Shown here piece after piece: positions 7,502-15,568 of a DNA stretch of 36,381 nt. The position numbers and the translations under genes were made by a program. Location: contig NZ_JBIQOI010000016.1 of NCBI RefSeq assembly GCF_044197065.1, positions 1 to 36,381 of the forward strand. The letters are read 5' to 3'. Origin of the DNA: Kluyvera ascorbata_C. GTDB taxonomy: Bacteria > Pseudomonadota > Gammaproteobacteria > Enterobacterales > Enterobacteriaceae. The notes beneath the pieces are model-generated. The model was given only the letters and a program-made list of their open reading frames with translations, ran no database searches and was not told the origin of the DNA. Every line of letters starts with the position of its first letter. Within the stretch, counting starts at the first letter, position 1.

Positions 7502-7774
7502 TTACTTAACTGCGTCTTTCAGTGCTTTGCCAGAAACAAATGCCGGCACGTTAGCTGCGGCGATTTTGATTTCTTTACCGGTCTGCGGGTTGCGGCCAGT
7601 ACGCTCAGCGCGGTGGTTCACTTTGAAGGTACCGAAACCAACCAGTTGTACAGCATCACCTTCTTTCAGAGACTCAGTAATAGCAGCCAGGGTGGATTCC
7701 AGTGCAGCTTTAGCCTGGGTTTTAGACAGTTCAGCCTTGTCCGCAATTACATCAATCAGTTGAGTCTTGTTCAT
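7502..7774 (-). CDS. hupA: nucleoid protein HU, alpha subunit
   Basis: HU-alpha is a small dimeric DNA-bending protein of the nucleoid. The 90-residue sequence starts MNKTQLIDVIADKAELSKTQ and contains the GFGTFKVN segment and the DNA-binding arm RTGRNPQTGKEIKIAAANVPAF, with the intercalating proline of NPQTG. Length is exactly that of E. coli HupA. A good ribosome site, AAGGATAAC, precedes the ATG. It has its own promoter region (7775-7960) and is probably expressed mainly as a monocistronic message because of the hairpin that follows. Confidence 0.99.
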   Translation of the reverse strand: MNKTQLIDVIADKAELSKTQAKAALESTLAAITESLKEGDAVQLVGFGTFKVNHRAERTGRNPQTGKEIKIAAANVPAFVSGKALKDAVK

Positions 7775-7885
7775 AAGTTATCCTTACAATGTGTTTATCG
7801 CTTGCTAAGCATCGAGTGCGACGAAAATGCCATAAAAGCACTCTCCTGCATACACGCACCGATAGCCACTTTTTTTCGCCCTCCA

Positions 7886-7915
7886 AATGTAGACCAGACG
7901 GGGGGCAGATGTGAA
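7886..7915 (-). promoter_or_regulatory. candidate hupA promoter
   Basis: On the minus strand TTCACA (7915-7910) and TACATT (7891-7886) lie 18 bases apart, about 110 bases before the hupA start. Both hexamers match consensus at four of six positions or better, and the position is reasonable. Regulation by CRP and Fis is known in E. coli, but I did not identify those sites. Confidence 0.45.
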
Positions 7916-7960
7916 GCCTTCAGGCATTACAATTCAGGCGGTAAATCACGTTTTGTTGTC

Positions 7961-8551
7961 TCATTGCTGAAAAATTATACCAATATTGCTCTCACCGGCC
8001 TCGCGGAGGTCTGCGCGTAGCCCTTTAATCAGTTCAATATCGCGTTCTTCACACTCGGCTAAAAGGCGGAAAATCTCCCACTGAATGTCCCATTCTTGCT
8101 CTACAGCAGGGTTCAAACGCAGCTCTTCATCGGTCATTTCGCGACCAGCCTGGGTCATTTCCAGCATCGCGACGGAAGTAATAGAACTCTTACTGACTTC
8201 GATCGCGTGCTCGAGCGTTTCACCGCTCAGGCGAGAATGTATTAATTCGCTCAATGCCACGCAGGCATCGATCGCCGGGTAAACGCCGTACATGTCGTAA
8301 TCGTCGGCTGACGGGATCGCCTCTTCCAGTTTTTCCAGCTGGCTGTCGAAGTTCACTTTCGCGTCTTTGACCGTCAGGGTTTCCCAGATGAGGTCGAGAA
8401 TGCGGCGGTACACCTGTGGCTCACCAAATTCCGACTCTTTGCAGAACATGGCGTAGTTCGGGTACATGCGTTCACACAGGCAAGCCATGAAGGTGACGTG
8501 CTGCCAGCTTTCCAGCTTCTCCAGACGCAGATGAATCGGGTTTTGTAACAT
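7961..8551 (-). CDS. yjaG: YjaG family protein (DUF416)
   Basis: This is a conserved protein of unknown function, 196 residues, the same length as E. coli YjaG and nearly identical where I can compare: it begins MLQNPIHLRLEKLESWQH and ends GESNIGIIFQQ. It is an acidic, mostly helical soluble protein without a signal peptide or membrane segment, and I see no catalytic motif. It lies 33 bases downstream of nfi in the same direction, and hupA follows after an untranslated gap of about 190 bases carrying the hupA promoter. Confidence 0.93.
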   Translation of the reverse strand: MLQNPIHLRLEKLESWQHVTFMACLCERMYPNYAMFCKESEFGEPQVYRRILDLIWETLTVKDAKVNFDSQLEKLEEAIPSADDYDMYGVYPAIDACVALSELIHSRLSGETLEHAIEVSKSSITSVAMLEMTQAGREMTDEELRLNPAVEQEWDIQWEIFRLLAECEERDIELIKGLRADLREAGESNIGIIFQQ

Positions 8552-8584
8552 GATGAGTTCTCAAATACGGAAATTAGACGCAGT

Positions 8585-9265
8585 TTACCCGATATGGGGC
8601 ATTTTTGCTGCAAGCCGCGTAAAAGCCGGACGCTCAGATGCAACAGCATCCGCCCAGCGCGTGGGTTCCGGCAGTCGGTAGCCTTGGGTGCAGCGCTGTA
8701 CCCACGCCAAAGCGCTCTCGAGGCTTACGCGGTGCCCCGTGGAGATAAACAGCGGGTTGCAGCGCACTTTGCTGCGCCAGACCCATGCCAGCTGCTCGTC
8801 TTTGTCGATTAGCGGCGCGAGCGCGCCTGCTTCTGGTGGGAGCGGCTCAAACTTACCGCACAGCCGCTTTTTCGCCACGCCAATGGTGGGAACATCCGCC
8901 AGCAGACCAAAATGGCTAGCAACGCCCAAACGGCGCGGATGCGAAATGCCATGGCCGTCGACGAACAGTAAATCCGGCTTTTGCGAAAGCTGCTGCCATG
9001 CCGCCATTAATGCCGGGGTTTCGCGAAAAGAGAGAAAACCGGGGATATAGGGCATGGTGGTGGCGATACGCGCCACCTGATACTCCACGAGCTCAAGCGA
9101 CGGGTACTTCAGCAGTACCATCGCGGCGCGCGTCACTTCGCCGCCCTGCTCAAAGCCGACGTCGGCACCGCCGATCAGATCAGGGGGATCGCTGTTAAAA
9201 CGATCGTCCCGGATCACCGATGAGGCCAGCTCAAGTTGCTGCGCGCGCAGCGACGCGAGATCCAC
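8585..9265 (-). CDS. nfi: endonuclease V (deoxyinosine 3' endonuclease)
   Basis: Endonuclease V nicks DNA at the second phosphodiester bond 3' of deoxyinosine and starts repair of deaminated adenine. The 226-residue product (E. coli 223) has the family motifs: GGADVGFE with metal ligand Asp35, PYIPGFLSFRE with Glu82, and LLFVDGHGISHPRR with Asp103, plus the GVAKKRLCG segment that binds the damaged base region. The start is nine bases after the hemE stop, so it is co-transcribed with hemE. The C-terminus (ERPAFTRLAAKMPHIG) is a few residues longer than in E. coli. Confidence 0.97.
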   Translation of the reverse strand: MDLASLRAQQLELASSVIRDDRFNSDPPDLIGGADVGFEQGGEVTRAAMVLLKYPSLELVEYQVARIATTMPYIPGFLSFRETPALMAAWQQLSQKPDLLFVDGHGISHPRRLGVASHFGLLADVPTIGVAKKRLCGKFEPLPPEAGALAPLIDKDEQLAWVWRSKVRCNPLFISTGHRVSLESALAWVQRCTQGYRLPEPTRWADAVASERPAFTRLAAKMPHIG

Positions 9266-9274
9266 GTGATTCCC

Positions 9275-10339
9275 TTAGCGGTGATACTGCGCCGACAGAC
9301 GGTGCACTGCTTCAACGAAGACGCCCGCGTGTTCTGGCGGCACGTCCTGATGAATACCGTGGCCAAGGTTGAAGACGTGGCCTTCGCCCTGACCAAAACC
9401 GGCCAGAATCGTCGCCACTTCTTCTTCAATGCGCGCCGCAGGCGCGTAGAGCATGGACGGGTCCATATTGCCCTGTAGGGCAACTTTATGCCCCACACGG
9501 CGGCGCGCATCGGCGATATCGGTAGTCCAGTCGAGCCCCAGCGCATCGCAGCCGGTTTCCGCCATCGCTTCCAGCCACTGACCGCCGCCTTTGGTGAACA
9601 GCGTCACCGGCACGCGGCGGCCGTCGTTTTCACGCAGCAGGCCGTCGACGATTTTGTGCATGTAGTACAGCGAGAACTGCTGATAGTCGCGTCCGGTGAG
9701 CACGCCGCCCCAGGTGTCGAAAATCATCACCGACTGCGCGCCAGCTTTAATCTGCGCGTTGAGATACAGCGTGACGCTCTGCGCCAGCTTGTCGAGCAGC
9801 AGATGCAGCGCTTTAGGGTCGGCGTACATCATCTTTTTAATCACGGTGAAGGCTTTGCTGCTGCCGCCTTCCACCATATAGGTCGCCAGCGTCCACGGGC
9901 TGCCGGAGAAACCAATCAGCGGCACTTCGCCCTTCAGCTCACGGCGAATGGTGCGCACCGCGTTCATCACGTAGCCCAGCTCACCTTCCGGGTCCGGAAT
10001 CGGCAGCTTTTCAACATCCGCTTTACTGGTAATTGGCGAGGTAAAGCGCGGGCCTTCCCCGGCTTCGAAGTACAACCCCAGCCCCATCGCATCCGGAATG
10101 GTCAGGATATCCGAGAAGAGGATCGCCGCATCAAGCGGATAGCGACGCAGCGGCTGCAGCGTCACTTCGCAGGCCAGCTCGGCGTTTTTGCACAGCGACA
10201 TAAAATCACCGGCCTGGGCGCGGGTTGCCTTGTACTCCGGCAAATAGCGGCCTGCCTGGCGCATCATCCATACCGGGGTCACGTCTACGGGCTGGCGCAG
10301 CAGCGCACGCAGATAACGATCGTTCTTCAGTTCGCTCAT
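9275..10339 (-). CDS. hemE: uroporphyrinogen decarboxylase
   Basis: HemE decarboxylates the four acetate side chains of uroporphyrinogen III to give coproporphyrinogen III in heme synthesis. It is cytoplasmic and needs no cofactor. The 354-residue length equals E. coli HemE. Signatures present are PVWMMRQAGRYLPEY near residue 21, with the conserved Arg residues that hold substrate carboxylates, ILFSDILTIPDAMG with a catalytic Asp, and GFSGSPWTLATYMVEG. The gene lies between nudC (40 bases upstream) and nfi (nine bases downstream), the same order as in E. coli. Confidence 0.99.
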   Translation of the reverse strand: MSELKNDRYLRALLRQPVDVTPVWMMRQAGRYLPEYKATRAQAGDFMSLCKNAELACEVTLQPLRRYPLDAAILFSDILTIPDAMGLGLYFEAGEGPRFTSPITSKADVEKLPIPDPEGELGYVMNAVRTIRRELKGEVPLIGFSGSPWTLATYMVEGGSSKAFTVIKKMMYADPKALHLLLDKLAQSVTLYLNAQIKAGAQSVMIFDTWGGVLTGRDYQQFSLYYMHKIVDGLLRENDGRRVPVTLFTKGGGQWLEAMAETGCDALGLDWTTDIADARRRVGHKVALQGNMDPSMLYAPAARIEEEVATILAGFGQGEGHVFNLGHGIHQDVPPEHAGVFVEAVHRLSAQYHR

Positions 10340-10379
10340 GTTTACATTCCTTTAGCGTTGATGCGCCTATTGTAACATG

Positions 10380-11153
10380 TCAGTCGTAATCAGCCCGACA
10401 CATTGCCACGGTATCTTCGATCAGACGACGTGCCACGGTGCCCGGCGGCGGCAGAAGCGGGAGATCGTCATAGCGATACCAGTTGGCGTTAAGCAGCTCT
10501 TTGGGATCGATAACGATGTCGCCGCTGTCGTACTCCGCCATAAAGGCGGTCATCAGCGACTGCGGGAACGGCCACGGCTGGGAGGTGATGTAGCGCAGGT
10601 TCTTCACCTTAATGCCGCTCTCCTCCATCACTTCACGCGCTACCGCCTGCTCTAAGGTTTCGCCCACTTCGACAAAACCGGCCAGCACGGTATGCACGCC
10701 GTTGCGATGGCGAACGTGTTGGGCAAGAAGAATCGAGTCGTCACGGCGAATGGCCACGATAATGCACGGTGCAATCTGCGGGTAATAGCGTTCGCGGCAG
10801 TGGCTGCACAACATGGCCCATTCGGTTTTGCTTGGGTGCATGGTGTGGCCGCAGTAGCCGCAGAATTTGTGCGAACGGTAAAACTCCGCCAGCTGCACGC
10901 CGCGCCCAGCAAGCTGGAATAGGCCAACGTCCTGGTCAAGAACCTGGCGCACGGTGCCCATATCATGACGCTTCTGTTGCTGAACCAACCACACCGGATC
11001 GCCTTCCCACTCGCCAATCTGGAGTGCGTGCTGACCCACAAGATCGAAATTTACCGCTTCGCCATATGGTAATTCCCCACCGGGCAACCATAATTTTTGT
11101 TCGTGGCTGACTATCCACCAACCGCGATCCCATTTTTCAATTATACGATCCAT
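10380..11153 (-). CDS. nudC: NAD-capped RNA hydrolase / NADH pyrophosphatase
   Basis: NudC removes the NAD cap from the 5' end of certain RNAs and hydrolyses NAD(H). The 257-residue protein has the complete family layout: an N-terminal domain, a zinc ribbon (FCGYCGHT and LCSHCRE, four Cys around residues 98-119), a Nudix box beginning GFVEVGETLEQAVAREVMEE, and the SQPWPFPQS motif that defines the NADH-pyrophosphatase branch. Length equals E. coli NudC. It is divergent from rsd, separated by about 100 bases that should carry both promoters. Confidence 0.98.
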   Translation of the reverse strand: MDRIIEKWDRGWWIVSHEQKLWLPGGELPYGEAVNFDLVGQHALQIGEWEGDPVWLVQQQKRHDMGTVRQVLDQDVGLFQLAGRGVQLAEFYRSHKFCGYCGHTMHPSKTEWAMLCSHCRERYYPQIAPCIIVAIRRDDSILLAQHVRHRNGVHTVLAGFVEVGETLEQAVAREVMEESGIKVKNLRYITSQPWPFPQSLMTAFMAEYDSGDIVIDPKELLNANWYRYDDLPLLPPPGTVARRLIEDTVAMCRADYD

Positions 11154-11250
11154 ATCTCTTGCGCTACCTTTGCTTCACAGGCATGTTGTTAACATTATTA
11201 TTACATAATGACGTGAGCAGATTTTAATCTTATCGATGCGGGGTCAACCT

Positions 11251-11736
11251 ATGTTAAACCAGTTAGAAAGTCTAAAAGAGCGAATTCATGGACACCACAA
11301 ACTGGTCGACCGTTGGCTGAATATTCGTAAGCACCTGCTCGTAGCTTACTACAATCTGGTTGGCCTTAAGCCTGGCAAAGAATCGTTCATGCGTCTTAAT
11401 GAGAAAGCGCTTGATGACTTTTGTCAGCGCCTGGTCGACTATTTGTCTGCCGGTCATTTCAGTATTTATGAACGCATTATCCATAAAATGGAAGGCAACA
11501 GTCCGCTTTTAAACGCCAGTAAAATCTGGCCGTTGCTGGACGCCAATACCCAACAAATTATGGACTACTACGACTCTACGCTGGAGAACGCTATCGACCA
11601 GGATAACGTGTATGAATTCCAGCAGGCGCTGTCCGATATCGGTGAAGCGCTGGAGGCTCGTTTTCTGTTAGAAGACCAGCTCATCATGCTGACCTTCGAG
11701 GCGCTCGGCCCGGATGAAATAAAACGCCCGGCTTGA
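11251..11736 (+). CDS. rsd: regulator of sigma D (anti-sigma-70)
   Basis: Rsd binds sigma-70 in stationary phase and favours use of alternative sigma factors; it also interacts with HPr and SpoT in E. coli. The product is helical, begins MLNQLESLKERIHGHHKLVDRWL and contains the conserved KHLLVAYYNLVGLKPGKES and LSAGHFSIYERI segments. I chose the ATG at 11251 (161 residues) rather than the in-frame ATG at 11236, because E. coli Rsd starts MLNQL and GCGGGG lies at good spacing before it. The C-terminal end (FEALGPDEIKRPA) differs from the E. coli sequence I recall, as expected for this variable tail. No clear terminator follows. Confidence 0.95.
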   Translation: MLNQLESLKERIHGHHKLVDRWLNIRKHLLVAYYNLVGLKPGKESFMRLNEKALDDFCQRLVDYLSAGHFSIYERIIHKMEGNSPLLNASKIWPLLDANTQQIMDYYDSTLENAIDQDNVYEFQQALSDIGEALEARFLLEDQLIMLTFEALGPDEIKRPA

Positions 11737-11775
11737 GATTTGCCGCATTAACGAGTAGTTTACATTCATTACCTC

Positions 11776-11898
11776 TACCCTAAATACTTCGAGTTGCAGG
11801 AAGGCGGCAAGGGAGTGCATCCCCAAGAGCGTACATAAGTACGTGACTGGGGTGCGCGAGCGCAGCCAACGCATCTGCAGCTTGAAGTATGACGGGTA
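11776..11898. repeat. ERIC element (intergenic repeat unit)
   Basis: The stretch carries the ERIC core AAGTACGTGACTGGGGTG at 11837-11854, with the near-complementary GGAGTGCATCCCC at 11812-11824, and inverted ends TACCC (11776-11780) and GGGTA (11894-11898). The outer arms TACTTCGAGTTGCAG and CTGCAGCTTGAAGTA pair with few mismatches. Total length is about 123 bp, close to the usual 127. ERICs are non-autonomous palindromic repeats of Enterobacteriaceae found outside genes. This one lies only 12 bases before the thiC riboswitch. Confidence 0.93.
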
Positions 11899-11910
11899 CA
11901 TCTGAGGTTA

Positions 11911-12009
11911 CTTCTTGTCGGAGTGCCCAGTGCGCAAGCACGGGCTGAGACCGTTAATTCGGGATCCGCGGAACCTGATCAGGTTAAGACCTGCGAAGGG
12001 AACAAGAGT
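11911..12009 (+). promoter_or_regulatory. TPP riboswitch (THI element)
   Basis: The conserved thi-box pieces are all present: the left P1 strand TCTTGTCGG at 11913-11921, CTGAGA at 11945-11950, CGGGATCCGCGGAACCTGAT (11960-11979), and ACCTGCGAAGGGAACAAGAG (11990-12009). Thiamin pyrophosphate binding closes P1 and lowers expression of the thiC operon. The variable P3 arm is extended here (11926-11943). The location before thiC is standard for enterobacteria. Confidence 0.97.
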
Positions 12010-12101
12010 CAATCTATAGTCGCATCGCCCAAGGGCGATCTTCTCTCTTGCTTCATCCGTCGTCTGACAAGCCATGTCCTTACTTTTATTTGGAATGAGC
12101 T
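12010..12101 (+). promoter_or_regulatory. riboswitch expression platform and thiC leader
   Basis: CTCTTG at 12045-12050 is complementary to CAAGAG at 12004-12009, which is also the 3' strand of P1, so ligand-bound and free folds are mutually exclusive. Between them ATCGCCC (12024-12030) and GGGCGAT (12033-12039) form a local hairpin. The ribosome site GGAATGAG is at 12092-12099 next to the ATG. No U-run terminator is visible, so control is probably at translation and RNA stability or Rho, as in E. coli thiC. Confidence 0.7.
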
Positions 12102-14000
12102 ATGTCTGTCACTACTAAACCCTCTCGCCGCGAACAGCGCGCCCAGGCCCAACACTTTATTGATACCCTGGAAGGCACCGCGTTCCCGAATTCCCAACGT
12201 ATCTACATCACCGGTTCGCAGCCGGATATCCGCATTCCGATGCGCGAAATTCAGCTGAGCCCCACGCTGATTGGCGGCAATAAAGAGAACCCACAGTTTG
12301 AAGCGAACGAAGCGGTGCCGGTGTATGACACCTCCGGCCCCTACGGTGACCCGGACGTGGCGATTAACGTTCAGCAGGGTCTAGCCAAGCTGCGCCAGCC
12401 GTGGATTGCCGCCCGTGGCGACAGCGAAGAGCTGGACGACCGCAGCTCCGCCTACACCAAAGAGCGCCTGGCCGATGATGGGCTGGACGAGCTGCGTTTT
12501 AACGGGCTGCTGACGCCGAAGCGCGCCAAAGCGGGTAAATGCGTCACCCAACTGCACTACGCGCGCCAGGGGATCGTTACTCCGGAAATGGAGTTCATCG
12601 CCATTCGCGAGAACATGGGCCGCGAGCGTATTCGCAGCGAAGTGTTACGCCACCAGCATCCAGGCATGGCCTTCGGCGCACGTCTGCCGGAGAACATCAC
12701 GCCGGAGTTCGTACGTGATGAAGTCGCCGCCGGGCGCGCCATCATTCCAGCCAACATTAACCACCCAGAGTCCGAGCCAATGATCATCGGCCGCAACTTC
12801 CTCGTGAAGGTGAACGCCAACATCGGTAACTCAGCGGTGACCTCTTCCATCGAAGAGGAAGTGGAAAAACTGGTGTGGTCCACCCGCTGGGGTGCGGATA
12901 CCGTGATGGACCTGTCGACCGGCCGCTATATCCACGAAACCCGCGAGTGGATCTTGCGTAACAGCCCGGTTCCGATCGGCACCGTCCCGATCTACCAGGC
13001 GCTGGAGAAGGTCAACGGGATCGCCGAAGATCTGACCTGGGAAGCGTTCCGCGATACGCTGCTGGAACAGGCTGAACAGGGCGTCGACTACTTCACCATC
13101 CACGCAGGCGTGCTGCTGCGCTACGTGCCGATGACCGCGAAACGCCTGACCGGCATCGTCTCTCGCGGCGGGTCCATCATGGCGAAATGGTGCCTTTCCC
13201 ATCATCAGGAAAACTTCCTCTACCAACATTTCCGCGAAATCTGTGAAATCTGCGCCGCCTACGACGTATCGCTGTCGCTGGGCGACGGTCTGCGTCCTGG
13301 CTCCATTCAGGATGCCAACGACGAAGCGCAGTTCTCCGAGCTGCACACGCTGGGCGAGCTGACCAAAATCGCCTGGGAGTATGACGTACAGGTGATGATT
13401 GAAGGCCCGGGCCACGTGCCGATGCAGATGATTCAGCGCAACATGACCGAAGAGCTGGAGCACTGCCACGAAGCGCCGTTCTATACCCTGGGGCCGTTGA
13501 CTACCGACATCGCGCCGGGCTATGACCATTTCACCTCCGGCATTGGCGCGGCAATGATTGGCTGGTTTGGCTGTGCCATGCTCTGCTACGTCACGCCGAA
13601 AGAGCACCTTGGTCTGCCGAACAAAGAAGACGTGAAACAGGGGCTGATTACCTACAAGATTGCCGCACACGCCGCTGACCTGGCAAAAGGTCACCCGGGC
13701 GCGCAGATCCGCGATAACGCCATGTCGAAAGCGCGCTTTGAATTCCGCTGGGAAGATCAGTTCAACCTCGCGCTCGACCCGTTCACCGCACGCGCCTACC
13801 ACGATGAAACCCTGCCGCAGGAGTCCGGCAAAGTCGCCCACTTCTGCTCGATGTGCGGGCCGAAATTCTGCTCAATGAAAATCAGCCAGGAAGTGCGCGA
13901 CTACGCCGCTGCCCAGACCATTGAAGTGGGCATGGCGGATATGTCGGAGAACTTCCGCGCCAAAGGCGGTGAAATCTACCTGAAACGCGAGGAGGCATGA
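12102..14000 (+). CDS. thiC: HMP-P synthase (phosphomethylpyrimidine synthase)
   Basis: ThiC is a radical-SAM enzyme that rearranges aminoimidazole ribotide into hydroxymethylpyrimidine phosphate, the pyrimidine half of thiamin. The 632-residue product (E. coli 631) has the conserved barrel segments DLSTGRYIHETREWI, EGPGHVPMQMI and YDHFTSGIGAAMIGWFG. The C-terminal non-canonical iron-sulfur motif CSMCGPKFCSM (CX2CX4C) is intact. It is the first gene of the operon, controlled by the TPP riboswitch. Its substrate comes from the purine pathway, which gives a metabolic link to purD upstream. The stop overlaps the thiE start by one base. Confidence 0.99.
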   Translation: MSVTTKPSRREQRAQAQHFIDTLEGTAFPNSQRIYITGSQPDIRIPMREIQLSPTLIGGNKENPQFEANEAVPVYDTSGPYGDPDVAINVQQGLAKLRQPWIAARGDSEELDDRSSAYTKERLADDGLDELRFNGLLTPKRAKAGKCVTQLHYARQGIVTPEMEFIAIRENMGRERIRSEVLRHQHPGMAFGARLPENITPEFVRDEVAAGRAIIPANINHPESEPMIIGRNFLVKVNANIGNSAVTSSIEEEVEKLVWSTRWGADTVMDLSTGRYIHETREWILRNSPVPIGTVPIYQALEKVNGIAEDLTWEAFRDTLLEQAEQGVDYFTIHAGVLLRYVPMTAKRLTGIVSRGGSIMAKWCLSHHQENFLYQHFREICEICAAYDVSLSLGDGLRPGSIQDANDEAQFSELHTLGELTKIAWEYDVQVMIEGPGHVPMQMIQRNMTEELEHCHEAPFYTLGPLTTDIAPGYDHFTSGIGAAMIGWFGCAMLCYVTPKEHLGLPNKEDVKQGLITYKIAAHAADLAKGHPGAQIRDNAMSKARFEFRWEDQFNLALDPFTARAYHDETLPQESGKVAHFCSMCGPKFCSMKISQEVRDYAAAQTIEVGMADMSENFRAKGGEIYLKREEA

Positions 14001-14635
14001 TGTACCAGCCCGATTTTCCAACGGTACCGTTCCGCCTTGGGCTCTATCCGGTGGTGGACAGCGTGCAGTGGATTGAGCGCCTGCTGGAGGCTGGCGTGCG
14101 CACTATCCAACTGCGAATCAAAGATCAACGTGATGATGAGGTCGAGGCGGACGTGATGGCCGCCATCGTGCTGGGGCGACGCTATGACGCCCGGCTGTTT
14201 ATCAACGACTACTGGCGATTGGCAATCAAGCATCGCGCTTACGGGGTGCATCTGGGTCAGGAAGACCTGGAAACCACCGACCTGAAAGCCATTCAGGCCG
14301 CAGGCCTCCGCCTTGGCGTGTCGACCCACGATGATATGGAGATTGACGTGGCACTCGCCGCTCGCCCCTCGTATATCGCGCTGGGCCACGTCTTCCCAAC
14401 CCAAACCAAGCAGATGCCTTCCGCGCCGCAGGGGTTGGCGCAGTTGGCAGGCCATATTGCACGCCTGGCCGATTATCCCACCGTCGCCATCGGCGGCATC
14501 AGCCTTGCGCGTGCTCGTGACGTGCTGGCGACCGGCGTGGGCAGCATTGCCGTGGTTAGTGCCATAACCCAGGCGGCGGACTGGCGCGAAGCCACGGCGC
14601 AGCTGCTGGCAATCGCGGGAGTCGGCGATGAATGA
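14000..14635 (+). CDS. thiE: thiamin phosphate synthase
   Basis: ThiE couples HMP pyrophosphate to the thiazole phosphate carboxylate, giving thiamin phosphate. The product has 211 residues, as in E. coli, and is a TIM barrel with QLRIKDQ, the phosphate-binding HLGQEDL, GVSTHDDME, YIALGHVFPTQTK and AIGGIS motifs. Two adjacent ATGs occur at 13997 and 14000. I chose 14000 because AGGAGG at 13990-13995 then has a workable spacing of four bases and the start matches E. coli ThiE (MYQPDFP). It overlaps thiF by eight bases, so translation is probably coupled. Confidence 0.97.
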   Translation: MYQPDFPTVPFRLGLYPVVDSVQWIERLLEAGVRTIQLRIKDQRDDEVEADVMAAIVLGRRYDARLFINDYWRLAIKHRAYGVHLGQEDLETTDLKAIQAAGLRLGVSTHDDMEIDVALAARPSYIALGHVFPTQTKQMPSAPQGLAQLAGHIARLADYPTVAIGGISLARARDVLATGVGSIAVVSAITQAADWREATAQLLAIAGVGDE

Positions 14636-15386
14636 CCGCGACTTTATGCGCTATAGCCGGCAGATTTTGCTCGGCGACATTGCGATTGAAGGCCAGCAAA
14701 AGCTGCTCGGTAGCCATGTGCTGATTGTCGGATTAGGCGGCCTGGGCTCCCCCGCTGCGCTGTATCTGGCCGGTGCGGGTGTCGGCACGCTGACGCTGGC
14801 GGACGACGATGAGGTGCATCTGAGTAACCTGCAACGGCAAATCCTGTTCACCACCGACGATATTGCCCGCTCAAAATCGCTGGTCACTCAGCAGCGGCTG
14901 GCGCGGCTTAATCCAGATATCGACCTGGTGGCGCTACAGCAGCGGCTGACCGGCGACGCGCTGCGTCACGCAGTATCACGCGCCGACGTGGTGCTCGACT
15001 GTACCGACAACATGGCGACACGCCAGGCGATCAACGCCGCCTGCGTGGCACTCAATACGCCGCTCGTCACCGCCAGCGCCGTCGGCTTTGGCGGCCAAAT
15101 CATGGTGTTGACGCCGCCGTGGGAGCAGGGCTGCTACCGCTGCCTGTGGCCGGACGATGCGGAGCCGGAACGCAACTGCCGCACCGCGGGCATCGTTGGC
15201 CCGGTGGTCGGCGTGATGGGCACGCTACAGGCGCTTGAGGCCATCAAGCTACTGAGCGGTATCGACACGCCGAGCGGCGAACTGCGTCTGTTCGACGGCA
15301 AAACCAGCCAGTGGCGCAGCCTCGCACTGCGTCGCGCCCAGGGCTGCCCGGTATGCGGAGGGCGACATGCAGATTCAGTTCAATGA
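14628..15386 (+). CDS. thiF: ThiS adenylyltransferase
   Basis: ThiF activates the C-terminal glycine of ThiS with ATP, as E1 enzymes do for ubiquitin, so that sulfur can be added. The 252-residue product contains the nucleotide-binding GLGGLGSPAALYLAGAGVG, the LSNLQRQILF segment, DCTDNMATRQ, and two Cys pairs (CYRC near residue 170 and CPVC near the end) that bind zinc. A conserved Cys in ERNCRTAG is where E. coli ThiF forms its covalent link with ThiS. It overlaps thiE at the 5' end and thiS at the 3' end (20 bases). Confidence 0.98.
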   Translation: MNDRDFMRYSRQILLGDIAIEGQQKLLGSHVLIVGLGGLGSPAALYLAGAGVGTLTLADDDEVHLSNLQRQILFTTDDIARSKSLVTQQRLARLNPDIDLVALQQRLTGDALRHAVSRADVVLDCTDNMATRQAINAACVALNTPLVTASAVGFGGQIMVLTPPWEQGCYRCLWPDDAEPERNCRTAGIVGPVVGVMGTLQALEAIKLLSGIDTPSGELRLFDGKTSQWRSLALRRAQGCPVCGGRHADSVQ

Positions 15387-15567
15387 TGAAGCGATACAGT
15401 GCGCCGAGGGACAGACCGTCAGCGAGCTGCTCATCCAGCTTAATCAGCTTAAACCGGGCACCGCGCTAGCGCTGAACCAACAGGTTCTGCCCCGCGAGCA
15501 GTGGCAGCAGCACATCGTGCAGGAAGGCGACCAGATCCTGCTCTTTCAGGTTATTGCAGGGGGTTGA
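15367..15567 (+). CDS. thiS: thiamin sulfur carrier protein ThiS
   Basis: ThiS is a small ubiquitin-like protein of 66 residues whose C-terminal Gly-Gly is adenylated by ThiF and converted to a thiocarboxylate that donates sulfur for the thiazole ring. The sequence ends FQVIAGG with the required double glycine directly before the stop. GGAGGGCGAC precedes the ATG. Its start lies within the last codons of thiF and thiG begins one base after its stop, so the set is tightly coupled. Confidence 0.98.
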   Translation: MQIQFNDEAIQCAEGQTVSELLIQLNQLKPGTALALNQQVLPREQWQQHIVQEGDQILLFQVIAGG

Positions 15568-15568
15568 T

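Noticed and set aside
9488..10375. Open frame of 295 codons antisense to hemE
   Set aside because: Its His/Gln/Arg-rich composition is typical of an antisense shadow; hemE on the other strand is certain.
12831..13841. Open frame of 336 codons antisense to thiC
   Set aside because: It is a shadow of thiC, with no domain and no start signal.
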